From Spirometra erinaceieuropaei (Eukaryota; Platyhelminthes; Cestoda; Diphyllobothriidea; Diphyllobothriidae), in assembly GCA_902702965.1 (NCBI GenBank), contig CACRXP010000182.1, positions 449,946 to 513,945 on the forward strand: a stretch of 64,000 bases of DNA. The letters run 5' to 3'. Made by a program: the position numbers and the translations under genes. Shown piece after piece: positions 48,502-58,985 of the stretch (the first letter of the stretch is position 1; the number at the start of each line of letters is the position of its first letter). The notes under the pieces were generated by a model. That model did not search any database. It saw only the letters and a program-made list of their open reading frames with translations, and was not told where the DNA came from.

Positions 48502-51433
48502 CTGTAGGCATAAAAAGAACCAATCATATTCATCTAGTCTGTTGGAGTGTGTATAGTCACACGCCGCCCATGGAGACAGCAATGACAAAGTCAATCTTCA
48601 TGGAATGTTGGTCAGAAGAGGAAAAATCCAAAGAAATGCGATATAACTACGAAATTAATGATCTGTATTTTATGAGATTTAAAATCCCTCCCCCCGTAAT
48701 TCTCTCAGAGAAAACATTGGCACGACAACTTCCGGGCAGAATTTCAGTAAGGAATAGAACACATCGATCGAAATTTCAGATCAAAATTAATTTTCAAATA
48801 TACCGCTTTGCGAAGCGTAAGACATGCTTGATCGACCTAAATAGTTAAAATCGGTTGGGTTTGGAAGACCGGAATGCTTATTAGACAAGTACAAATCGCT
48901 ATATTCCCAGCCCTAGAGGAGAGGATCGAGTAACACCGGAACTCAGCTTCCCTAATGCGCTAGAGGTTGTCACCAGAGATATGTGAAACCAGTAACACAA
49001 TCTATTCTTCCTGGCGCTCTCACAGTTCCAACTGAAGCATATCTTCTGGGTGGCTTGCCCTATATATGCAAGACACATGTTGCGTACTTAGAGCAAGCCG
49101 AATCCCTGGCTGGAGCGGCAAGGTAAATGGAGAACTCCAAAAGCGAGGAAATGTCTGTTGCCAAAATAAGACGAAACACTGACCCGCTGAATCCCATGCA
49201 GGTGAACTATCGACGATTACCAGGTTCGCCAGCAGTCTGAGCCATCGGCTAAGGACAGACTCGGGACGGCCAACGCTTAACCACCCTAGCTACGAGGCCC
49301 CACAGGGAGCCGCGAATTTAACCGCATTTGGGTCGAGTTCCCCGGCCAGTCTACTGCAACATACAGTTCGGTTGTCTTACCCGACGATATCCACCGTGTG
49401 ATCCACAACTACAGTAGGTGGACTAACTCATGAAATGTCAACCGAAATGCTTTTCGTTTCGAAAAGATTAATTAAGTAGGGTTGTAAAACTAATCAGCTT
49501 GCAGCGTAATTCTATAATAATCCAGTTACCTCAGGATGCCGGCTTTCGAATTAACTTCCTTCCGGCTGCATGTAAAAACTACACTCTGTAAAAATGACTA
49601 CTTAAGTAGCATGGATTTTTCTCATTGATTTTCGATGCCCCTAAAAGTCCAATTATATTTCATGGAAAACATGCATAAAATGCTCATTTTCTCGCTCATT
49701 CGGGGGAAAATTACATCTTCGTCCAATTTGATAATCGAAAAAGGGACATAATTCTGTTCTGAAAAAGTTTCTAATCGTGGGACTTTGAAATACCGTGAAA
49801 TGGCTGTTCATAAATCGTCATATCTCTGCATTTACCAATGTGGCTTGTAAACTTAACAATATAGACCAAATCCACTGCTTAGTTTTATGAACCCTATATG
49901 GTTCCTCTCTATTTCCTTAGAGGAACGTGTGGTTTTCCGTACGTCTTGTAGTTTGGACACCCTGAATTCAAGTGTAACGGTTGAGCCGGTTCAAAATTAT
50001 TCGGGAATCGGGAAAGTTTTTAAAAACCGAATGATACCCTTCTTTCGAGTATAAGATTGGAAGAAGACGTAATTATCTACCGAATGAGCGAAAGAATGAA
50101 TATTTCTATGCACGTTTTGCATGAAATATAATTGCACTTTTAGGGACATCGAAAATCAATGAGAAAAATCCATGCTACTTAAGTAGTCATTTTTACAGTG
50201 TAGTTCTTGCATGAAGCCGGAAGGAAGTTAATTCGAAAGCCGGCATCCTGAGGTAACTGGATTATTATAGAATTATGCTGCAAGCTGATTAGTTTTACAA
50301 CCCTACTTAATTTATCTTTTCGAAACGAAAACGCATTCCGGAATTTCGGTTGACATTTCATGAGTTAGCCCACCTACTGTAGGTGAGGCAGGCATGATGA
50401 CATGCGCGTGAATTATTCTATGGTGGGAGTGGACTTGCGCTGCATCTACCGCACATTCTTCTCCCCCTGCCTGGGTCCGGTGCCAGGACATAGTCAAGAT
50501 TACCGGAGCGTAGATGGTTGGTGCGGTCGGACCCGCGCCTGGGCGTACCACCACATTCCCTGGTCCACAACAAACACTTGACTAGGATTTTAACCAACAA
50601 CGGCACCACAACGGGTCAGAAGGGTGAGGATGGCTAGGCATCCATGCTCACAACCTGCACACCCAAGCGGGAGCACAGGCACATCGACCGGCAGGGAACC
50701 AGGTGTCAGAGAACCTCCGGCGTACACCAGGCTGCCAGGGCCTACCAGATGCTTACATTCCATTGGGCTTAGAAGGGTGACATTCAGCTCTGCATTTAGC
50801 CTGGGTCATCACCCTTCAAAGGCTGAGTAACCAGTCTGTCGTCGACTGAGAGGTATTACCTATAGAATACACACACACACCCCACATGCACGGGAGTGTG
50901 AATACGGAATCCACCAATAATGACATAGTAAGTTAACTCCCCAAACAGCATTTCCTAACTAGTCAGTCTAGAACTCGCTACGTGACTGCCGGTCTCACTT
51001 AATTGGTTTTTTGGCAGTTCTCAAGAATTCATCTGATTCAACTGTGAATTAGTCGTTTAAATCTGCCAAAAATACAAATTAAGTAGGCCTGATGGCAAAT
51101 TGATTGCTTCGGAAATCCTGCTTGGGCGGTCAGCTTACTGTATCACAATTTGTAAATTCTTGACAATGCAGCGGGCCGAACGGGCAACTTGACGTAAATG
51201 TGACTAAAATCACAACTCCCGGTGGGACCTGGTAGCTCAGGTGGTTAGAGCGTCGGCTGTATCCGAGCCTTGATCTTGCTGTCGTAGGTTCGAATCCCAC
51301 CGACGCCGCCGAGTTTTTCACCGGTGGGTCAAATAAATAAGTGGCGGGAATACAGTGTCGCAACACTTAGAATTGTCTATTCCCCCACCAGCCTATCTTA
51401 CGGGTGGACTACTACTACTACTACTACCACTGA

Positions 51434-51481
<48 letters not shown>

Positions 51482-54400
51482 CACTACTACTGCTACTACT
51501 ACCGCTGTTACTACTAATACTACTACCACTGGCGGGAATACAGTGTCGCAACACTGAAGAAAACTTTTTCCCCCGTCTACCACCACTGATACGGCGAATA
51601 CTACTAATAATCCCACTATTAGTACTACTACTACTACCACAACCGCCACGGCTGCCAATGCTATTCTACCAACGCTTACAGTATGGGTAACTAAATGCAA
51701 TAATACTAGCATCAGTAACGGAGTGTTGCGACACTGGTATCCAACCAAATAAGTTAGTCCGTCACAAACGACGAGACCACCACTGGTTAGGAGATTGTTG
51801 TGCGACGATGACTTGCGCAGGAGCACGATAATGGCGACGCCACTTCACGGAGCGTCTATCTCACCCGCCCCCCAACGCCAATATCGCCTCAATTGTATGA
51901 AAACGCCCAGTTGACTGGACATAGCCATGGGGGCAGTGTATGACGAGGCTGACGCCGCATCTACGCGCACTACATACGCGCCCATCCATGACTTCACACG
52001 AATCGGGTTTAGAAAAGAAAGGGCTAGTGTAAGTAAAGCAAAAGTTCTCCTATGCAGGAAACAGTGAGGTCTGGCCTCTAGTTATGAGCAGAACCGAGTC
52101 ATCTCATCAACTGGCAAGCCACGATGGCGTTACGGAAGTCACACATTTTTCTGTTAGTTCAAAAGAACCTCCAGTTGTTAATGCAGTGTTGCAATGAATA
52201 AAAATCATGTTATGTAAATACAGGGCCGAAACGTGCAGATATTTGGAGGGTCTTTGCAGTCGAGGACAGGTTTCTCAAACTGTCAACGAAGTTTGTAAAG
52301 TACAAATCATTGCAGACTCTTTAGCATTAATTTTTCAGACAGGAATGGTTGTCTTTAAAGTGATACTGAGAAACGAACTATTTTTAATCTCCTCCACTGA
52401 CAATAATGAACTTGGTATAAGCACTCAAAAGCATAAATAAAACCGCGATTTGAAGCTGTGTGAAACTCTAGCATAAAGTCGGCAAACTGTGAACTGTAAA
52501 GTCCGACCCCACCTGTTTCAAGGGTCAATTTAGGTCGCGCAAGTATATCTAGGGGCTAAGGCAAATGCCTCAACGCTCTTTGTTGCAAACATAAGCTGCC
52601 AAAAACCTGAAACAGAACTCACAGTGCATAAGCTGACTACGACAGAAACAGACTACTGAAGAAGGAGTAAAGTTAGCCGATTGGTCGGTGTATAGTTGCA
52701 ATCCTTGATCCTGAATAGATTCAAGAAATCGCAAGTAGTTGCTATTTAGCAATGTGTAGTATGAGGCCCAACCACCTTCACCGGACAGTCCGTGTACATC
52801 TGCATTTCAAAATAGCGAAAAAGCAACCACGTGCCCTGCGAAACGCGCAAGTATGGCGTAGTTTTCTCTAGCAGTCGTTATTCTCTACGACAGAGGCACA
52901 TCTACTCGCAGTCGTAATAACAGTTCACCCATTGGCGGTCTGTTAGTGAACTGGGATTGCGAAAATTAGGCTACACGGGGAACTCTTCCCCTCTCCACTG
53001 CTGCCATTACCACGACATGTTTTTGAAAGCCCAGGACGATGGCGGTGCGCGAAGAGAAACTGAACTTACCCAGTCCCTTCGAGAAGACAATCCGAAGTTG
53101 CAGACACTTGAGCATATTAACAAAGTAGAATTTGGCGTCTTCAGAAGAGTCCGATTTGCAAAAGGCAAGGAGTGAGAAGGTGGAAGACGAAGAAGCAGAA
53201 GAAGAAGAGGGGGCATCAAAGCCGTGAATCGACGGGCATTCGCTAGCCTGCTGTGTCACCACTACTTTTACGGAGCACAGAGGACAGGGGTCTGCCCTCA
53301 CTTTTTCTTCCTCTTGTTGCACCATAGTAGATTCAAAAGGAAGACCCTCACACGTGGAGGCGATAAATGAAGGAATTGCATCCACCTGGAATCGATTGGG
53401 GCGCAATGGTACGACGAGTCTCCAAGAGCAGTCACTGTGACTCCAGTAAGCGCGAGCCTTAAAGAGGCAAACTCGACTGAGAGCCGGCAATCGGCATAGA
53501 TCTGACAAGCCGGAGTCGGAAAAGAAATCCACACGGAGTTTGGGCGGGGAGGGTGTAGATGGCAAGGGATCAACAAGCCAGATACTGCCCTTAAAGAGCG
53601 AGTCGGTATCCGGGCGCATTATCGACCGAGCGACTAGGCCCTAGAAGAGAAACGTTGACAAAAATGTGCTACTGCAAACGAATTAAGTAGACATTTTGTG
53701 GAATTCTTACTAGCTCACCTGCAAACTAATGCGGAAGTGGTCGCCCGAGGGACTGAGGTAACACGAACTGTCCGACAGAGAGCACAGCAGCCACGAGGCC
53801 TCAGCGATGCTCAAAACCTTGCAACGGAAAAGGTCAACCAGGTGACGACACGTGCTCAGTCTCCGCTCGAAGGGTTGTGCGAGGCGGGTGACTGAAACCA
53901 GTCGGGTGGGCTTTGTGGTGATGCCACCTTCATCCGGAGTGCCAGGTAATTCTAGCAGCAAGGTGGAGCCGACTTGAAAGATCCCGCTGCAGTAGGCACG
54001 TCGAGCGACTGCCCCGTAGAGAGTGATTGAGCCGAGAGAGGTGGCTGAATTACTTTCCTGAACTGGGGTAACTAGGTCGTACTTGAGGGTGAAAACAGTA
54101 GGAGATGCGGCTTCTCCAACATGACGCACAAAGATGGTGAGGTGTTCAGATAAGATTTGCGAGTCTTCGACGAGTGTCGAAGATGTTTCTGGAATAACAT
54201 GAGTGGTAGCTGCTTTTCGAAGGACACAGAGTCTCTGAATGGTGAGGAATCTTTCGAAGAAAGCCATTCTAAAAGTAGAGAGCAGCTTAAGGAGAGACAC
54301 CTGCACAGGCAACGGAGAGGGGAGGCAAGGGAGGTGAGGTTGCCTGCCAAGTAGCAAATGGTGGAAAAACAGGCGGATCCATAGAAATCGGCCTTCGCTT

Positions 54401-56616
54401 GTGCAAAACTTCATCACAATAAAAAAAAAAGACGCGGCTATCGAAATGTGGCCACTTTTACGGGTCGTTGGCGAACATTTTACTCAATTATTCAACAAAT
54501 TAATCCAAAATAAGCAAAAATGCACTTTGTAACATGGGCCTAACTCCTCTTTTTCAATACATGAATTATTGAGAATTGAGGCCTACGTCTCACTACAACA
54601 AAGGTCAGTGAAGATATAAAGGAAAATCGTATACGACTGCGACCGCCTTATCAGCAGATAATCGCAACTTCGTTCCAAAATGTGAATAAAACGAAATTTC
54701 GGTCTGACATCAGGAAAGTCTCACGGCAGTGCTATATTACTCGAAACCCGACTTCATGAGCCGGGCGCACTTTATGTGGATTCGGTATCCACCAACCCAC
54801 AGTTCACAGCCCTCTGATTAATTATCGGAAACTGAAGGCCCACAAACGGTGTCTGATCCAGGAATTAAACGAAGGCGACTCTGACCACAGATCTACAAAG
54901 TCCACCGAGCTGTGCAATAAAGAATAAAGACGTACACAAAGAGTCTGACAATGCTAGCTTTGCATGGGTCTTAGGGGCAAACGGTTTTTACTAACCCAGC
55001 TTGCAAAATAATCAGATCTCGGCGTTCGGTACAGCTAGCACGCAATAATTATAATTGAAGGCTGTATTTTTAACTACCCCGCCGATGATCAATTCAGCCT
55101 ACTCAACGGCCCGAATATCATAGTAAAATGCATAAACATCGGTGTCCGCAACTACACGCCGCGCTACCTTCCGAAATGCGTTCTCGTTTCGAAAAGATTC
55201 ATCAAGTAGGGTTGTAAAACTAGTCGGCCTGAAACATAATTATATAATATTTCAGGTACCACAGGATGCCGGCTTTCGAACGAACTTCCTTCTGAATGCA
55301 TGCAAAAACCACTTATGTAGCGTGCATTTTTCTCATTTAATTTCGATGCCCCCAAAAGTCCAGTTATATTTCATGGAAAATATACATAAAAATATTCATT
55401 CTTTTACTCATTCGGTAGATAATTACCTCTTCTAATTTTATGCTCGAAGGAAGGACATAATTCAGTTTGAAAAAAGTTTCTAAAAGTGAGACTTTTAAAT
55501 ACCGTGAAATGGCCGTTCATAAATCGTCATGTCTCTGCATTTACAAATGTAGCTCGTAAAGTTAACAACATGGATCAAATCGACTGCTTAATTTTATGAA
55601 CCCTATATGATCCCCCCTTAGTACCGTAGAGGAATGTGTAGTTTTTCGTACGCGGAATATATAGGGTTTGTAGTTTGGAAACCCCGAATCCAAGTGTAAC
55701 GGTATAGCGGGTTCAAAATAATTCGGGAATTAGGGACGTTTTTGAAAACCGAATTATACCCTTCCTTTGAGCATAAAATTAGAAGAAGACGTAATTTTCT
55801 ACCGAATGAGTAAAAAATGAATATTTCTATGCGCGTTTTCCATGAAATATAATTGAACTTTTGGGGGCATCGAAAATCAATGAGAAAAATGCATGCCACT
55901 TAAGTAGTCATTTTTTACAGAGTGTGGTTTTTGTATGCAGCCGGAAGGAAGTTCTTTCGAAAGCCGGCATTTTGGGGTAACTGAAATATTATAGAATTGT
56001 GTTGCAGGCTGACCAGTTTTACAACCCTATTTAATTAATCTTTTAGAAACGGAAACGCATTTCGGAATTTCGGTCGACATTTCATGAGTTAGCCCACCTA
56101 CTGTAGGGCACGGTTAATCTGGAGCAGCCGAAGCTTAACATGGACCTGACAATCGGCAGCCGGAACTTAATCAACCGCGAAGTCGACCTGTTTGCCGGCA
56201 CCTCGACAAAAGCAGACACCCAAAATGACGACGGAAGAGGCGAACAAAACACAGGGAGGGATGCATCTCACTTTTGGCCAAAAAGGTAAACCGGCTGGAC
56301 CCCCTTGGCAGTGACCAGACGCGGCCCCGTGCAGATGACCAGACTTCGACCGGGACACCAGTCTTCATCCTCGCCGACAGAGTCCACTGCGGCCGAGTCG
56401 AAAAAGAGGGGCAGTGCATAGACAGATTCATCATCACCCGGGCTGGTAACCGTAAAGACGTTATGCTTCGGATGCCAGCCCAGTCGCCCAAGCAAGACGA
56501 ACCTATCCGTCGGCCGGGCACCTACTGGTTCGAGGAGATGAATAGTAGTAGGCTGATCAAGCTCGCCGTTCCACTTCGCTTGGTCTCCCTTTTCAGAAAC
56601 GTCCGGTGGCCAGAGG
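47945..56616 (-). CDS. CTC1: CTC1-like subunit of the telomeric CST complex (C-terminal exons)
   Basis: Five exons on the - strand join in phase: 56616-56272, 54343-53719, 53640-53070, 52655-52623 and 48501-47945, about 709 residues to a TGA at 47945. CTC1 with STN1 and TEN1 coats telomeric single-stranded DNA and recruits DNA polymerase alpha-primase. The last exon matches the vertebrate CTC1 C-terminus as I recall it: VSDGSAAGII against V.DGTAEAVV, LLGLTPSMTLDLL against ALGLCPREWASLL, TSPGFLRP against TSPSVLRP, and a terminal YPQLRV against NPRLRL. Exon 3 carries the preceding OB strand order and a Cys pair (DPCPLC). Exon 1 has an OB-like block FVLLGRLGWHPKHNVFTV and LPLFFDS. Vertebrate CTC1 is about 1,200 residues, so N-terminal exons are missing here. 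The introns carry MITEs, a SINE and a microsatellite. The gene structure is strong; the name rests on eye-level similarity. Confidence 0.7.
49262..49362 (-). repeat. SINE-A 5' portion
   Basis: The complement of GGGGCCTCGTAGCTAGGGTGGTTAAGCGTTGG with the GACCCAAATGCGGTTAAATTCGCGG leader, as at 32871. It abuts R1 directly. Confidence 0.55.
49364..50600 (+). repeat. R1 copy split by MITE-1
   Basis: R1 starts at 49364 (CAGTTCGGTTGTCTTACCCG), is interrupted after ..GTGATCCACAAC at 49409, and resumes at 50382 with GGTGAGGCAGG..ATGCGCGTGAATTATT to about 50600. The uninterrupted copy at 24838 shows what the empty site looked like. It lies in the last CTC1-like intron. Confidence 0.8.
49412..50379. 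mobile_element. MITE-1 copy 3 with intact TA duplication
   Basis: Left TA-CAGTAGGTGGACTAACTC, right complement TA-CAGTAGGTGGGCTAACTC. Perfect TA flanks on both sides (49410-49411, 50380-50381). Arms are paired throughout, 968 bp, with no coding frame. It is the cleanest copy in the window. Confidence 0.92.
51190..51340 (+). repeat. SINE-A (tRNA-derived)
   Basis: GGACCTGGTAGCTCAGGTGGTTAGAGCGTCGG (A box) and GTAGGTTCGAATCCCACCG (B box), then GCCGAGTTTTTCACCGGTGGGTCAAATAAATAAG. Best-preserved tRNA-like head in the window. It is intronic in the CTC1-like gene. Confidence 0.8.
51344..51745. repeat. (CTA)n microsatellite with flanking 24-bp repeats
   Basis: About 40 CTA/ACC/ACT-type triplets at 51408-51530. 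GGCGGGAATACAGTGTCGCAAC lies on both sides (51344 and 51532), and an inverted partial copy GTGTTGCGACACTGGTATCC at 51722. The ORFs across it are just poly-Thr, poly-Leu or poly-Val. Confidence 0.85.
52623..52655 (-). CDS. CTC1: CTC1-like exon 4, 33-nt microexon
   Basis: The acceptor ctccttcttcag/TA takes the single base left by exon 3, giving GTA (Val). The encoded VVCFCRSQLMH ends at the donor ACT/gtgagt, a good consensus, leaving one base for exon 5's CC. The phases match on both sides. A downstream donor at 52606 would add CEFC but breaks the phase with exon 5. The exon is short, so this is the least secure of the five. Confidence 0.5.
53070..53640 (-). CDS. CTC1: CTC1-like exon 3 (OB strands, Cys pair)
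   Basis: Acceptor ctcttctag/GGC, phase 0 with exon 2. The donor CTGG/gtaagt is consensus and leaves one base. KLRVDFFSDSGLSDLCRLP followed by RAYWSHSDCSWRLVVPLRP resembles the human CTC1 block before the zinc-ribbon-like region. DPCPLCSVKVV and ECPS could be metal ligands, though spacing to a second pair is unclear. A low-complexity Ser run (SSSSASSSS) follows. The end of the exon is less certain than its start. Confidence 0.7.
53719..54343 (-). CDS. CTC1: CTC1-like exon 2
   Basis: Open for 208 codons to a strong donor TTTGCAG/gtgagc. The acceptor is ambiguous: ttggcag/G at 54343 and cttttag/A at 54268 both give the one base needed to complete exon 1's last codon as Lys. It contains GSITLYGAVARRAYCSG and FQVGSTLLLELPG, beta-rich OB-like sequence. 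The exon is separated from the next by a 78-nt intron. Confidence 0.7.
55168..56103. mobile_element. MITE-1 copy 4, left end truncated
   Basis: Right end complement CAGTAGGTGGGCTAACTCATG with TA at 56104-56105. The left arm starts at TTCCGAAATGCGTTCTCG, lacking the outer 40-45 bp. It lies in the first modelled CTC1-like intron. Confidence 0.8.
56272..56616 (-). CDS. CTC1: CTC1-like exon 1 of the modelled set (OB-fold-like)
   Basis: The acceptor ccttttacag/C starts the exon with one base of a codon. The donor CCAAAA/gtgaga leaves two bases. It encodes DRFVLLGRLGWHPKHNVFTV, an OB-like first strand pair, then YALPLFFDSAAV and WCPGRSLVICTGPRLV, ending VYLFGQ. The order fits the OB fold before CTC1's C-terminal third. 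An in-frame ATG lies 23 bases upstream of the acceptor, but the intron-like pyrimidine tract favours an internal exon. Confidence 0.65.
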
Positions 56617-56716
56617 CTGTAAAAGGCACAGGTAACCATTAGCAGTGATGAGCATGATGATTGTCAACAGTCCCAACTGGCAGGTCGAACCTGAGGAAAA
56701 TGCAAGAAATACGAGC

Positions 56717-56736
56717 AGCAGCAGCAGCAGCAGCAA
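56717..56736 (+). repeat. (CAG)n run
   Basis: Seven AGC/CAG triplets between the CTC1-like exon and the PLE; not in a recognised coding frame. Confidence 0.7.
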
Positions 56737-56864
56737 CGTAGCACAGACTCCACTGATCACAGCAGATGAAGATAGGACTGGTTTATGTGGTCCCCTAAAC
56801 AGGTCATAGGAGTAGGAACCACCTGCACTACGCGTAGGTTGGAGCCGAATTCCAGTGAAGTTAG

Positions 56865-56965
56865 GGTCAGGTTTAAGGTTGGGGTAAGGGTTAGCCTAAG
56901 GATTTGGTTTAAGTCCAGGTGTAAAGGTAGTGGTAAGGTTAGTCAGGACCAAGTTTAGGGTTAAG
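56865..56965 (+). repeat. Degenerate GGTTAGGGTT-type repeat
   Basis: Repeated phrases GTTAGGGTCAGG, GGTAAGGGTTAGCC, AAGGTTAG and TTTAGGGTTAAG resemble a decayed TTAGGG array. A second short patch (GGTAGGGTTAGGGTCAAG) lies at 58005-58030, so such tracts flank the PLE on both sides. Confidence 0.5.
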
Positions 56966-56979
56966 ATGGGGATAGTTCA

Positions 56980-57965
56980 GAAGACGAAGATGCGATCACT
57001 GGAATAAGAAATTTATTGGCCTGACGTTTCGGATTCTCACTCGAATCCATCACCAGAGACAGTCCCAGATAAAAGTGATGGTGGCACAAGGAGTGCTGTA
57101 TTTATAGCACGTGGCTGCCGTGGGACCACATGCGCACTGTAATTAACAGTTCTCGCAATCACCACTGGGGTCGTAATTGATGTGGTGGTGGCTTGTCAGT
57201 TCAAGTTTGAGTCGTTAATTGCCGTAATTTCGTCATCCGTGCTGGATGCTGGCGCGACGATTGCTCGGTAAATTGGCTCACTGTCACTGGGATAATTGCT
57301 CGCCCGCGCCCTCCCCACATGACTGATTCCCTGCCCAGGGAAAATCTCAGCATGGAATATGGTTCCGGAAGGTCATTGCGCTTGTTGATGGATTGCGGGC
57401 CTGAAAGCCATGACTTGAGCAGCTCGCGACTCACGCGGTTGTCACCCCTTGCAAGGATTTCGGCCTCTTGCAATTTGAAAATATGGCCGGGTCCCGTCGA
57501 ACGTGCCGCCACCCGAGAGCTAGCGTCTCCCCTCCCCACTGCTGTTGCGTGCTCGGCAATTCGCATACGGAGTAATCTCCCAGTTTCTCCGACGCAGCTG
57601 CTTTGTTCGCAACTGCACCAGATCCGGTAAACGACTCCAAACGTTGCCTGCTGTGGCAGTGGGTCTTTCGGCCTCATGACTTGGCGCCTAATGGTTGCTT
57701 TCGGCCTGTGTGCAACCCCAACTCCAAGTGGAGTGAGAAGACGACTGACAGGCTTCCGAGACGTTCTTCACGTACGGAAGAGCCCGCCAAAATGCGGGGC
57801 CGGTTGGATTTGGTCTCCGGTGTCGTTTTCGTATGCAATGGTTGACAAAGTTGCGCGGGTAACCATTGGCTCGCATCACCCGTCGAAAATATTGTAATTC
57901 AGCAACCTTGTCTTCCATTTCATTGCAGTGCGTCTCAACGCGCCGGTATAGCGCCCTTACGCAAC
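56980..57965 (-). mobile_element. Penelope-like element 3' end with GIY-YIG and hammerhead terminal repeat
   Basis: On the - strand: CVRALYRRVETHCNEMEDKV and FRRVMRANGYPRNFVNHCIR (about 57965-57820), RALPYVKNVSEA (57788-57753), a frameshift near 57690, then RPKDPLPQQATFGVVYRIWC and SCEQSSCVGETGRLLRMRI (57680-57570), the GIY-YIG nuclease with GETGR and the REH-like AEHATAV. The frame ends at 57201. A terminal repeat follows with CTATAAATACAGCACTCC and a hammerhead core. This is the standard RT thumb, GIY-YIG, terminal repeat order of PLEs. The RT palm and 5' part are absent. Confidence 0.85.
57023..57056 (-). ncRNA. Hammerhead ribozyme core with one mutated core base
   Basis: The - strand reads CTGGTGA (57056-57050; A6 of CTGATGA changed to G), stem II GGATTC/GAATCC with a GAGTGA loop, GAAAC and GTC at 57025-57023. 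It is nearly identical to the intact motif at 24045-24078 and sits directly after a PLE GIY-YIG frame, tying the motif to its element. Confidence 0.7.
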
Positions 57966-58055
57966 TGCGTTTGTAGGAGATAGTGTTAACTGCAGAGTTA
58001 TGATATAGGGTAGGGTTAGGGTCAAGATTAGCGCAACGGTCTAGGTTACGGTGAT

Positions 58056-58600
58056 ATTTTGCCCTCCCCGGAATTGTGTGCAGGTCTACCTTTATAACTT
58101 GGGCGGTGCGTTCCTATTCACATGTCCTGTTAAGAGGGCCATATAAGTCAGTCCTACCCAGGTGAGAACTCCGAAGGCTGGCTTCGACACGACGGAATAC
58201 TCACTATCCAAAGGGTCTTCTTTAATTAACTAACGGGGCACCTACCTTACGTCCCTAAAAGCCCTTCTGAGGCATATGCAAGTGTGCTAACTGTTAACTG
58301 GCCTTACGTGAGACCGAAATATTTGCAGCTGCAATCACACACAACTTAATGAGCAAAGGTGGCACAGAGTCACAGGACATTCTTAGTCGATTAACCCGAG
58401 ATGGTTAAGCATAATAAGAGTAAGATGAATTTCTCCGAGTATCAGATAAGAGAGTTGGAAAAGTCAGGTGGAGACGACATCCAGTGCTCGCAGAAAATAG
58501 TGGAGGGGCCGACACCAGATCACGTGCCCGGCGTAAAACGCTGCCGCACGGACGCGTCTGCAGGGCCGAAGTCAACTCGCACGGGCGGCAACGACTGATA
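58056..58600. other. No recognised gene
   Basis: Short frames only. Confidence 0.4.
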
Positions 58601-58796
58601 AATGGTAGGGGACGCTCACCGCTCGTTCTTACGGAACTCACTCGTTCCGTTGTGCCTTACGGGCTCCCTCTCGAGCCCAACTGGCAGTCGCACAGCGGCA
58701 CATGATATAGGCAGAGAGAGAGAGAACCCGTAAGACACAACGGAACGAGTGAGTTCCGTCAGAACGATCAGTGAGCGCCTCCCCTACCATTGTGTA
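58601..58796. repeat. Inverted repeat next to SINE-B
   Basis: Left arm 58601-58678 (AATGGTAGGGGACGCTCACC, then ACGGAACTCACTCGTTCCG) and right arm 58726-58796 are imperfect complements around an (AG)n centre. Related arms occur at 35540-35640 and 35870-35990, again beside SINE-B copies. Confidence 0.7.
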
Positions 58797-58819
58797 TTCC
58801 CGATCGAAACCGACAGGGC

Positions 58820-58985
58820 AACGGGCTCGTGGCCCAGTGGTTAGAGGCGTGAGCTTCTAACTAACAGGTCGCGAGTTCGAGCCTCGGGTGTTCCACACTT
58901 CGAGGTTGGGTATGACTGGCTGACGACGGCTAACAAGCCAGAAATGGCCATTACCGGACTCCCTTGTCTTTGTCGGTAATAACCT
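58820..58985 (+). repeat. SINE-B (tRNA-derived)
   Basis: GGGCTCGTGGCCCAGTGGTTAGAGGCG (A box), GGTCGCGAGTTCGAGCCTCGG (B box), then the body GGTTGGGTATGACTGGCTGACGACGG. Most complete SINE-B in the window. Confidence 0.75.

Noticed and set aside
48390..48848. 152-codon + frame
   Set aside because: It overlaps the terminal CTC1-like exon antisense; the - strand reading has splice and motif support.
51398..51826. Poly-Val/poly-Thr/poly-Leu frames
   Set aside because: Translations of the CTA microsatellite in three frames and both strands.
52966..53069. Extension of the CTC1-like exon 3 frame to a stop at 52966
   Set aside because: A consensus donor (gtaagt) at 53069 and phase agreement with the next exon favour splicing.
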